Shown piece after piece: positions 41,100 to 53,000 of a stretch of DNA of 64,000 nucleotides; the stretch's first letter is position 1, and every line of letters starts with the position of its first letter. The notes beneath the pieces are model-generated. The model worked only from the letters and a program-made list of their open reading frames with translations, was not told the origin of the DNA and did no database searches. A program made the translations under genes and the position numbers. Source of the stretch: Galaxea fascicularis (Eukaryota; Cnidaria; Anthozoa; Scleractinia; Euphylliidae); the NCBI GenBank assembly GCA_948470475.1, contig OX419338.1, positions 36,280,595 through 36,344,594 of the forward strand. Reading direction: 5' to 3'.

Positions 41100-43060
41100 A
41101 TGCTTCAATACCACGGTAAACCCGGGGATTTAAACTCGAAGGCATCCACAAGCTCATCTAGTGCCCATCGCAGAGGGACGGTGGCTCTGATTCTTCCCCA
41201 GAGAGCAAAACAAACGCGGCCGTCGAATGAGTCAACCAGATTTAAAACACTGTTACGAAGAGAAGAAAAGGTACAAATCAACGTGAGTGGGAAAAGATAT
41301 CATTTGACTCCGAGACAACTGCAGAAATTTCCTAAAAGTCTACTGGGCGACCCCGCAAAACGGGGACTTTATTACGATGCGGAGAATGAGGAAATATTCT
41401 TCGACAGAAATCAGACAGCGTTTGAATGCGTATTCAATTTCTATGCTACTCAAGGAAAGCTCATTTTCCCTAAGAGAACTTTATCTGGGCAGCTTATAGC
41501 AGACGAGTTGTATTATTTTGGTGTTTATGACTACTTGAGCTTAGACGACAAAAAATATAATTTACCAACTCCAAGAAGATTCCAAGGAAAGAGACATGTT
41601 ATTCCAAGATGGACTCTCCAGAAGACGATCTGGGAAACGTGCGAAGTGCCCCATTCGAGCAACTTTGCACGCGTTTCAAATTTGTTTTCCCTGTTCGTAA
41701 TAATGTTTGCTGTTATTCTGGCATGCATGGAAACCTTACCTACTGTACGAAATTCTTGGAATTCCAGAAATATTGATAGGAACTCCAGCATGATTTACTC
41801 AAAACAAAACGACACAACGTCTTACAACGGTACAAACGCCACAAGATATTTTATCCTGAAAGCTGAACAATTTTGTATTATTTGGTTCACAGTGGAGCTC
41901 TCAATACGCTTTATTGTCGCCCCAGAAAAACGAAAGTTTCTTTCAAAAGTTTTAAACATTATAGACATTATGGTGATAATTCCTTACTACATCTTACTAT
42001 TCGCTTCAAGTAGGTATAGACTGCCTATTTTTGTCCTCAAACTTCTACGACTTTCAAGGATTTTCCAAGTTCTGAAAATCTCACGATTTACTTCACTAAT
42101 GAAATTAATCGGTAAAACTATCAAAGCTTGCATATACGATCTTTGGACCATGGTATTTCTCACTTTCACTGGTACAGTGTTGTTTGGCAGTACGGTATAC
42201 TACTGCGAACAGTCGGACCAAGACACTGTATTTCACAGTATTCCTGACGCTTTTTGGTGGGCTGTGGTGACTATAAGCACCGTAGGTTACGGTGATATGG
42301 TACCTAAAACTATAGGTAAGTCAGGCTGCGCGGATATCGATACCTTGAAATATTGATACTCGAGGGTGAGAACGAGGTTGACCGAGAGAGAGTTGGTAAC
42401 AAAATCGATTTTGAAGGTACTTCGCAAGCATGGTTTTGTACCCGACATGAAAACTGTCAATGGCTCACCCAGAAAGGATAATCTATTTAACTTCAGAATC
42501 TATCCCCAGATAAATTACAAACTTGTTTTTCGTCCCTTTTGGTTTTCCTGGATAACTCTATCCAACGCCGCGAATAAGTCGCTCTCCAGCGGATAAAAAC
42601 TTTTTATCCGCTGGATAGAGTTATTCCCTCTTTGCAAGCTGTCGCTTGGAGTTCATTTAGTACCCATTTTTGAGGGCCAACGAACAAGTCTGCCGAGAAA
42701 AATACGAAACTGACACCAGCGTGTTCCCCCGCTTTGAAGTGAGTGTGAATGGTAACTTCTTAAGTTATATTCATCAGTTAATCCTCAGCATCAAACCATG
42801 TCCGATATTGTCCATCTGCTTTCCGTGTGAACCTTAACCTACCTGATTGTGTGCTAGCAATGAAAAAATCCATTTCTATCTTTCTTTCTTTCTTTCCCGC
42901 AGCTGGTAAGATCGTGGGTGGAGTGTGCTCTGTTTCGGGTGTAGTGCTCATCACACCGCTGCTGCCAATCATTTTTAACAGGTTTGACCGGTTCCAAAAA
43001 CTTGCAGACAACGAGACCAAAGCACGATACCGGTATCGGCCGAGTATAAAAGTGAAATAA
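41100..43060 (+). CDS. Voltage-gated potassium channel, Shaker/Kv1-like
   Basis: Membrane channel subunit that tetramerises to pass K+ on depolarisation. Two exons, 41100-42315 and 42903-43060, join in phase to 457 residues. The T1 (BTB) domain spans about 56-150 (VQINVSGKRYHL, ELYYFGVYDY). S1 is near 192-210, followed by an extracellular loop with three NxT/S sites (237-248). S2 and S3 are near 257-275 and 286-302. S4 is 305-330 with Lys314, Arg317, Arg320, Gln323, Lys326, Arg329. The pore filter is TVGYGDM (394-400). S6 starts AGKIVGGVCSVSGVV. Against Shaker as I recall it, the fourth S4 charge is Gln, and the S6 PVP bend reads PLLP. The C-terminus is short and ends without a PDZ ligand. 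The only intron lies just before S6. The start is the first ATG of a long open frame. Confidence 0.9.
42552..42624. repeat. Small palindrome in the Kv intron
   Basis: ATAACTCTATCCA at the left and TGGATAGAGTTAT at the right, with a central CCAGCGGATAAAAA / TTTTTATCCGCTGG hairpin. Resembles the GGATAG-rich palindromes at 30956 and 49586, with different ends. Confidence 0.7.
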
Positions 43061-44030
43061 CTTGGTTTATCCGTGGAAAGGATACACAGATCTAAAGAAA
43101 TTGCCGGAAGTCGATTCATTGAAGCGAGAGCAGAAAAGAAGTCACAAAAGGATATAAAGGCACATTCCCGTGCTACACCAACAGAATTTGTAAGAACGCG
43201 CCGTTCACTTGATAACTGTGAGAGCAGTTTATTTAACACCTCGATTTGCTATTGATCAATTCCCTATAAAAATATCTACAACAAATATCAGAGCAATTAA
43301 ATAATCATGATGATTCCCTAACTATAACGATGGTCAAAGTACTCCTAGTTTGTGAATAAAGCTGCACCGTCATTAGCGGTGGCTCGCAATAGGTAGCTAA
43401 GGCAACGACTACGGAAAAGACGATGCCACAAAACAACAGGCTAAACGAGCAAAAACACTACGCATGCGCTATGATTTAGTACAGTCACCGTGCTCTGCAA
43501 AATACAAGACAGTGAAATTTTCGTTGTCTCTCTACTAATGCAGTTCATGGACATTTCTCCGAGCACAAATCGCAAGCTAGTTTCAATAAAATTTGACCTG
43601 TGGCGTTGCCGTAGGTCAATTTTTAATGGCGTGATAATACAAAAATTCATCGGTAACAAAATATCTTCAGTTTTCATCTTTGTTTTCCATTATTTTTTTC
43701 AACAAATACCTTTTGACTAATGGAAATAAATTATCCCTTCAAAACTACGAGTCGTAATAATAATGAATTAATCAGTAAAAAAATGACTCCCATCGCATTG
43801 CACCCCAAATTCGAGTCGTTACATAAATTCGGTAAATTAAAAGATCTATAAATAAATAGCTAATTCTCAGTTAGATAAATACTCGCATAAGCTTGAAAAT
43901 CACTTCTTCAGAAAGCTGAGAAACTTGACGAATGTTTGCAAAAATAAATGAAAGAGTAAAACGCTTCTGTTATTAAAATGATTAGGATTTCTCGATGAGC
44001 TCAACAAAGCAATGTCATTTCATTTTAGGA
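43061..44030. other. Convergent region, Kv channel / SFI1-like gene
   Basis: Contains the Kv 3' UTR (AATAAA at 43355-43360) and the presumed 3' UTR of the SFI1-like gene. No further exon or repeat recognised. Confidence 0.55.
43355..43360 (+). terminator. Candidate Kv polyadenylation signal
   Basis: AATAAA on the plus strand about 295 bases after the Kv stop codon. Confidence 0.45.
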
Positions 44031-47000
44031 TTAAGATTCGTTGTATTTCTGCATCCATAACCGGAAAATCTTCTTGGTTTTATATGTCTGCCATTCTTTA
44101 AGCAAACGACGATTAACCAGAGTCAACTGGTACCAGGCCATGAAAACCTGAAGATTTAAACAAAAAGGCCACGTTAGAAGGGGTTGTAGCGCTGTTGCTC
44201 GTTACCAGCAGACTAAAGAAAGCAGAAAAAACAAACAAACAAAAAAACAAATAATTTAGAGTCCAGTGTGCCGGATGTATTCAGGGCGCAACGAAGTGTT
44301 TTTACCTCAGACAGCTGTTTTTTCTCCTCGTGTTTCATCATCATTTCTGAAACTCTCTTCCTGATCAGCTGATGACGCCATTTTGTCCAGAACTTCTCGT
44401 AGACTCGACGAACAACCTAAAAAAAGGAAAAAAATTCGCCATACACAAAATTCTATATTTATTCGAAGCAGCTTTCACTTGGCCAGCGCCCTGACCAATT
44501 CTCGATCCATCTTGTGGAGACAGCGCGGATTTTCCAAATCGTTGTTCAGCAAAACATCGTTTACCAATCTACGTCACGTTGCCTGGCCACATTCTTGGTG
44601 AAATTCGCGGGCCCACCGCTGCCAATTTCGTTTCAATCAAAAATTCTTTTTTGTGGAAACTGCAGGGATTTCGTTTAAGACGTGTACATGTAATGTCCGG
44701 TAGTCCGGTAGTCCGGTAGTTCACAGGAAATAGTTATTTTCTGTCCGGCGTCCGCTTGTTTAACCTACGATTCCGGTATATTAAATTGTCACCGAAAAGC
44801 GTGCGAACTGTTGACATGAAGAAAGAAATAACGACCTCAAAATACCAGATTCTCACCATTTCAGAAGCGATGGTGTTGAGGGAGATTCTCTTTTTCCAGA
44901 TAACATAGTGTTTTTGTACAATTCTCCTCTCCTTTTTTTTGTTGAGCAGCTCAAGTTTGACATCATGTTGCCATGCGCGAAAGCACATTTTGCTAAAGAA
45001 GAGAAAATTAACACAAACAGTGATGATAAGAACAACTCTTGCGAGTTCCATAGGTTTTGTAATAGCACTGGGTACTTTATCAGCTTTTATCAAGATGGTA
45101 GTTGAGAAAGCGAGAAAGTAATATGATTTCCAAAAGACAAAAGACAAATAGTTATTTTTTTAAGGTACTGAAACTGAAGAGATATTTCAACCTTTCAAAA
45201 CAATTTCGTATTTTTGTGACAGTCCAAATCGGAATATAATTTAATTGGAATAGCTTAAGTTTACCTCAGAGTTATCTGGTAATGATTGAAGGCGATTTCT
45301 TCGTGTTGCTATGAGATAAAGCACAAACAAAAATTAAAATCATAAGAAATAAGAAAAACGCTAACTGAATAAAATATCACAAAGAATCCGTTTCCACAGT
45401 TCAAAAGCAAAGCCTAAACCTGGTAATTTTCGCGATTTTCCCGCGGTTTGTGTGAGTTACATTGAACTCAAAACGTAATATCTTGTACCACAAAGTACTC
45501 CAGTTTTCGGTGAAGGAAACCTTACCTTTTCCTTTTCTTTATCAGCCAGCTTTTGTTCTGTTTTTGCCTTCCACTCTGAGAAAAACTATGGAACCCAAAC
45601 AGAACTACATCAGATAGGCTCCTGGTATCTCCTCAGATCCCCTCAGATCTGAGGTAGCGCGGGGGAAGGGGGAGGAGTGGAGAGGGATCCCTAATTCCTT
45701 AATTCTCTTGAACAGAAAGTCCAACATGAGGCAAGGATTTGAAAGGGTTAACGAAGCCATTGGCCCGGGGTATTGCTCAGGGATTTTGCTGTTTAAGGTG
45801 TAACTAGGGATTTTGTCTGTCCTCACCTTGAACGTCTTTGCCCAAACCGAGCCACACCTAATGAACAAATCCGTACCTTTAATGTGATTTTCTTGTTACA
45901 GTGTTTCTCGGCTCGGCTCTTCAATGTAAATTTCTTCCATTCTCTCAAGCATCCCTGCTTCACTCGTTTGTTGTGGTGCACCATCTGTCCATCTATCAGC
46001 GTTTTCTGTTTACAAGCGAGTTTCAACGCAACACGCCATTGGTGAAACATGCGACAAACCTGAACAAAAGGTGAAAGGGGGCTTAGAAGTGTTCTCAGCG
46101 ATCCTCAAACAAATCCTCTAAAAGAAGATAATGGCTACTGCGTCCTACCTTCTTGTTCATCAGCTGATCTTGAAATGATTTTATGGCCTTGCGTTCATCA
46201 ATTCTTTTCCTGGCGACTTTCCGCCATTCCTGTAGCGATCTGAGTAAAAAGCACAACATTGAGTTTTTTGATATGAAGGAATTTAAAATATTAAGCCGCG
46301 CATAACAAAACAGGTGTTTCATGTAGACGGTTTTATCAACAAAGGACGTTTTTCATTTAATGAAAGTTTACCACAATTCATAATTTCTTGTCATTGAATT
46401 TGCATTCATGCCTGTACCGTGGGTAGCAAGTTCCAAAGCTCTAATGAGCCAATCTTGTCCCACCCCTCAACCGACCTATGAACCGTTGGGTTCTTATCCT
46501 ACAAATCGAAAGTGTTACTGACCTCTTCAGTGTGGTCTTGTCACGCAGTTCTTTGGCTCTTTGCATCTGCCGAGTTTTCTCTGTCCATTGGTGGAAGTAA
46601 GAATGCACAAGTCGCCGGCCTTGTTGAGCCTGCAAATCATCTGCCATCGCTGCTTGTTTCTTCATCCCTGCGAACATACGAAAAGCACAAATTAAGAAAA
46701 CTGACTCAAACAATCAGTATTCTCATCAGTTCATCGCCACTCACGGTACGTAAAGCGTTTCCAGTGGAGACCAGCTTCCTTCGTTCGTCTTAGCAACATT
46801 TTCTGTGAAATTCAAGAACAAATAATTTTTTAGTTATAAGAACAGTGACTTGGTTGAGAAATAAGCAATGTTATTTTTTCTTTTTATTGAGAGCAAACAT
46901 GTTTTTCAACCAGTAAGACAATAATGGAGATAAGCTGCATACTGTCTTGGCGCTTAGCACACCTGCCCGTTGCGCCTTGAAGTCTGATTGGTTTCTCTTA

Positions 47001-50000
47001 TTATTGCTGTGCTTTTTTGTGATTGGTTAAAAGTGGTAAATACTGTCCAACTAAACAGTCACACCTCTTGAAGCTTTTCACTTCCTTTCTTGGTGTACAG
47101 CGCAAACCACCATCGTTGGAAGGACTACAAATAAATAATAAATCCGCTAGTTAAATACATACCAAAGGAAAAGACAATATTGCAACGAAACGAAAATTGA
47201 ACCCCGTTGAAGTCCTGAATTTTATTTTTCAGGCTTCTTTACGCAATTGCATATAATTGCGTTCACAACAGCGAGGATCAGAGTTCATTTGATCGAACGA
47301 ACATTCACAGAACAACCGCAGGAGAGATGCAGAAAACCTCACTTGTTATGTGAATTCAAACCAAATTTAATTAAAGTGAATCAGGAGTAAATTCTGAAAG
47401 AAGTGCTCCCTATAACTCAGTGGCGAGATCCCTAAATTCAGACTTGTAATCTCTGGCTCTGAAGGTAACAAGTACACAAGGGAATGAAAGTCAGAACTCC
47501 TCTCGTGAGTATTTTTCGCTTCGCCAACAAATCCCTTTTCAAGGCACTGTTCGAGCAAATCAAGACCACAGCCTGTCATTAGCAACTCTTCCTCTTTCAA
47601 CCCGGCACAGAACAGTTTTGCTAGTGAACGTTCTCATCCGTGTATTCTCGTTAATAACACAGTGCATATTCTATCGTCAACATTTTTTATCTCAAGTTAA
47701 GGCATTTGAAAAAGAAATGAAAAGAAAACGTTTTGGTGATAATACCTTAGCCACCAGTTTCCTCTGGTAAGATTTCTCCGCTTTGCATCTCAGCATAAAT
47801 TTCTTCCACTTAACAAGACAGCGGTTTAACAATTTAACGTCCTTTTTTTGTAAATGTTCATCCAGGGCTTCCATGTTCCTCACATTTCTTTCAAAACTTT
47901 CTTTCCAAGTTTTAAAGGATCTCGCTAACTGAAGAGGAAAAACACCAAAACACGATTAATTATTTGTAACCGTCTGGTTTCTGAGGTCGTAAAGAGTAAA
48001 AAACGTTTCCTTCAATTACAATTTTAACTTGATTTAATAGATTTCTTTATACAACCCTTGTGTGATATGTAAGATAAATTTTCCGTAAGGAACAAAGAAA
48101 AAGTTTGTTTATATCCACCTCAATAACGTCTGAAGCAACAGCGAAGATTGGAAGGGAAAAATACGTACCAGCGCATGCTCCTTGTTTTGTCGCATTTCTT
48201 GTAGACGTCTTCGCCTTTCCACGCGACAGTGAACATATTGACGTAAACACAGTAAGGTGCTAAAGGGAACAAATAACTGAGTCAACTGATGAGCGGTAAA
48301 GGCACAAAGAAGATTTTGAGACCATTATAAAGAAGCAAAACGTTGTCTGAAGAACTGGCTCCTCACTTCACATTATGAAAAAATTCTTGGGGGAAGGTGT
48401 AAATATTTCGGCTCTGTCGTTACCTTCTCATCATCTTTCCATGAACATGGTTCTTGGCTTTCTGTACTTTGTGAGCCTCCTGCACCCAGAAATCGAACAT
48501 GCGCCGTAAAAGTTTCTTTTCAGAATCCTCGGCAATGCGCATTGCTCTTGCATTCAACACCTTCGCTTCTACAATTTCAGAATTCGTCAACAGTTAAATC
48601 AGTGACCATGACTGAACAAGCCAAAGGGTATACAGACGCCACTAAGTATACCCTTCCGTTTCTAAGTGACCAGAAGTATCACTATTCTCTTTGTAGACAG
48701 AAGGACGCTATTCCATCACAAGACACGCAGCAGGAAGAGGGCGGGAGTGTTAGTACTATTCCACGCACCCAACTTCCCCCCCCCCCCCCGCCCCGGGCGC
48801 ATTTCGGGTGCAATAATTTCCTTCGTATCTTAAAAACGAGGACATTTCCAGGCATGAAATTTTGCAACAAATTTACCCTTTCGCATCTTGAAATCATAGT
48901 AAAAGATCAACTTTTTAGAATAAGCGGATCGCAATTTTACAAATGGCTTTTCGGGCCCGAAAAGGTTTCGGGAGTTTCGAGAAACGGGCCCTGGTCGAGA
49001 AAGCAAATGGAATGAATAGCTGACCATGGTCTTCGCGAAAAAATACCACGGGGAAAACCGGGCTAGATACACCTGTTTGACTTTACGATGCTCCAGTCAA
49101 AAGCTGACACGCTGACAAAAGTTACTGAACCAAACGAAGCCATCCTTCTACACAAGAACCCTTCAAGTGATAGAGGGAATGGAATCAAAACACAACGCAA
49201 GAGAAACTATAACATCCCATGCAGTCGTTTTTGGAGGAATCGTATTTCATCTCCTCCCCACACGACTCCCCTAAAAACGACTGCGTGGCAGGCTAGGGAA
49301 ACTCCTATAGCTTTTGGAAACGCCCAATGCAGAAATTAACATTAATTAATAAGTATGGCCAAATAGCGCTCGCGAAAATTCTGCAATTGAGAGTCTTAAA
49401 TGAGGGATAACTAAAAGAAGGCAATATTATCCTAAAACAAAATTTAAAAAAAATCACATTTGTCTCTTTACCTTCTGTAACAGTCTTCCAAGTGTGGATA
49501 AGACGGCGTGTCTATGAGATAAAACAAAGTATAAATTCCTTTCCGATGTTGTTGCTAAGCGATACATGCACAAACAAAAGTTCAGGCCCTGGTTGTTCAA
49601 ACGTTGGATAGCGCTATCCAGCGGATAAGTAATGGGAAAGCTAATTGCACTATCCACTGGATAGATATTTATCCGGTGGATAGCGCTATCCAGCCTTTGA
49701 ACAACCGGGGCCAGGTGTAACAATTATATAACTTACGGTCTTCCTTGAGGTGTACTCATCGTACCAACATAAGAACATCTGCGAAATAACAAAGATCATC
49801 AGTTGGCAAGTTAAACTGAGACTGAAAAACAGCCTAAATTAAATTTGAGTAGTTTAAAGCAAATTTGCCCAAAGTAAGTTTAGCCCAAAGCCAATAAACA
49901 GTGATTACCAGCTTTGTAGTTTATAGCATCCAAAAAAGACCTTCAAACTTGAGGAATTATGTGAGCATTTATTCTTACGCGTTGAGGAATTTTAATTCAA

Positions 50001-53000
50001 GATATATTCTTGCTTCCCCTTAAATTAATTAAAACTAGAGCGACCGAGCCGTAAAATTCAATGAGGACTATTAAGCCCTCATATCACCTGACTGTTAGTT
50101 TAAGTATGCCTAACAAAAATGTTTTCAATTAATTTCATTGATTTTTCAAGGAGAAAGCAATGACAACATTTCAAACTGATTTATTTCCGACGAGAACGAA
50201 AGAACTCACATACCACTGTGTACACCCAAACCAGTTCGTTTTGGTTTAACTTACCTTCTTTTGCAAGGTTGTTACGATAAACTTGTCAGCTCTGATTTCC
50301 AATGTATACTCATGCCATTCCTCGAAACATTCCCGCAATGCATCGAGGTCGCGCCCCTGACTGTAAGCTCGTGATACCTCTGAATGGGCTTGAAGCTGTT
50401 GCCAAAATCGGAAGCTTCGAGCAAGCTGAAGGTGGATCAGCAATATGTTAGTCAAAAGGTCAGTCAGTCAATCGGTCTCAACGAAAGACCACCCGTCCGA
50501 CTACGAGCTACTTCATATGATTAATGAATGTGACTCAATTTGTCAGTATAGCAGTGATGTCCGAGTCAGTCAGCTAGTCAGCTCTTCAGACTTTCAGCCA
50601 GTTGCAAAGGGTTCTTACCAAATTTGCAGCCGAATTGTTCCTGAATCTCTGCATTGCCAGTCTGTTTCTCGCTCTCTCCAGAGCCACGTTTTTCCAGCAG
50701 ACAAACACACTAAGCAAAATACACCGCAAAAGATCAACATTGAGCGCACAGAAGTCCAGAAGGATTAGCCGTCTGGTAAACACCATATAACGATAGCGGT
50801 CAACTAGAATGATATTAACCATATTTTGGTGGCTTGCGGTTGGTTTTTCTCTTTTTTCCAATCAGCGGCTTGTTCATTCCGATTAGCCATGCACGTGCCA
50901 CATGTCAGTAAAAGGCACGTGTGAGTGTTACTATTTGATTAACAACTCAGAAGTATTGTAAACAAACAGACAGGCTTTAAGTCGATACAAAACAATCAAA
51001 TTGAAAATAATGCATTTCTTATAAAAAAAAAAAAAGGGTTCTCCTATGGACATTTTAGGTATTGCAAACACTGTAATTTACCTCTTCATAAATTCAAATT
51101 GTTCTCCTATGGACATTTTAGGTATTGCAAACACTGTAATTTACCTCTTCATGATGTTCATATCATGTGTTCGATTTGCTAGTTGAAGGCGTTGCGCTCC
51201 ACCCAGCCACTCGATAAAAATTTCTCTCATGATCTTCAGTTCCACTGAGCGACGGAACAAACGAGCTTGCTTTCTTCGCGTAGTCATTCCTGACACACAA
51301 AAACATATCAACGCCATAAGAATTTCATGTTAATCCCTTTTTCACAATTTATATTATATCAGTAATTTTATCCCACCACTTTTGGAGAATTTGCACGAGA
51401 AAAATTCTCAACCTGGAAAAAGTTAAAAGTGTCGCGGTAGAAAACGTACTGACCATTCGCCCAGGCATGCCAACCTCTGAGGACTACTGACAGTCTATCA
51501 GTTTCTTTGATCTAAAAAACGAACACAAAAACATCATAGTATCCATTGATTATGTTCTCAAGTTAACTTAAGACTGTTGAAACTTGGCTTCGCTGCAAAA
51601 AGTTCGTAATGAAGCTTTACTAACCTCGATAAACTCGTCAACTCGGCTCACGGCTTGAAATCGTGCCTGCCACTCTCTAAAGGCCTGAAGACAAAAGAAA
51701 ACAGAATGACATCTTTAAAACAAACTGGTCACTAACAGAAACCATAACTTTTTATCACCGTTGTTCTTGACACAGTTTAGCCTGGATTAACGGAGAATGG
51801 AAATGGAAGAGAAGAGCCGAGCGTCAATCAGATTTGAATTCTCCTCAACTTTCCCTATCACTTGCATATGCTTCAACCAGGTCTTTATTCATACGAACAT
51901 AACATACCACTCTCCACCTTACCATAGTAAGAAGTCGTCTCTCCCCAAACAGTGCTACCTTTCGTCTGTTGGTGACACGAGTGGACGCCAAGACATGCCA
52001 CGCCCCAAAACACCTGGATAGAAAGTAACATAAACGGCGCACAACTCACTCAAACTCATCGCCAATGGATGAGCTTGGGGAGGGTGCCAATGATAGGTGA
52101 AGCCGCGCGTGCAGGTATCCATGGCAACCCTGAGAGCGGCAAACACCCAGTACCGTCACACTGATGAATCAGTGGAGATACTTACCGACCGAAATACTTA
52201 CTCGTGAAGAAACCACAAAGGGATCGGAGGAGTGGCAACACAAAAGCAAAGAACTTGTACGAGAGCGAAGCAAAGCGCTGTAAACCGCTGCAAAAACGCA
52301 ACACATAAATGCCCCTGCAAAACCCCCTACATATGCGACCCTCACGCGCGTGGCCACCGCGAACAGCCGCTGAACGCACTGGCTCGAGTTTAATTTAGCC
52401 TAAATTACATTCAGCCACCTAAAAATGCTCTTGTGTAGTAATAGTTATAGCATTTTACAGAAAACTAATAAACTGAATTTCCTGCAATCTTGAGGCGTTC
52501 TGTTTGGAAAAGTTCTGGGTCGGCGCAAAGACTCAAGAGACACTAAATTGAAAACCGTTCTAACCAGTGAGCATCTGAACTTACTTTGGAAGAAGTCTCT
52601 CCATGTACATTCGTTTAGCCTCTTGACTCTTCCTGGTCAACTGAGCCCAGTACATGAAAGCTTGACGCGCAAATCTCGCGTTCTGCTTCTTTTGGATAAC
52701 CAGAGTAGAACCTTTGTCTTGTTCACTTACTGTGCGGCAAGAAAGAATACAACGTCTTATCAAACATGTGCACGACAGAACTACATTTTTCCAAGCAGTT
52801 TATTCAGGACCTAGTCTCTCGCCACCTACGTTATCAAAGAGCATCGGAGAATCGTTAAGGAAGCAAAGTGTTACGGAAAGCCAAAAAAATCCAAAATCTA
52901 TTTGTTTATACTTATTTGACAACAGATGCATAATCTCGGAGTCTGCGAGAGGTAGGGACAGCTTAAAAAGCCGAGGGGACCTTAAGAACACACCTGCGGT

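Noticed and set aside
42316..42596. Open frame continuing past the first Kv exon
   Set aside because: It reads through a good donor (ATAG/gtaag). The S6 segment required by the family is on the exon at 42903.
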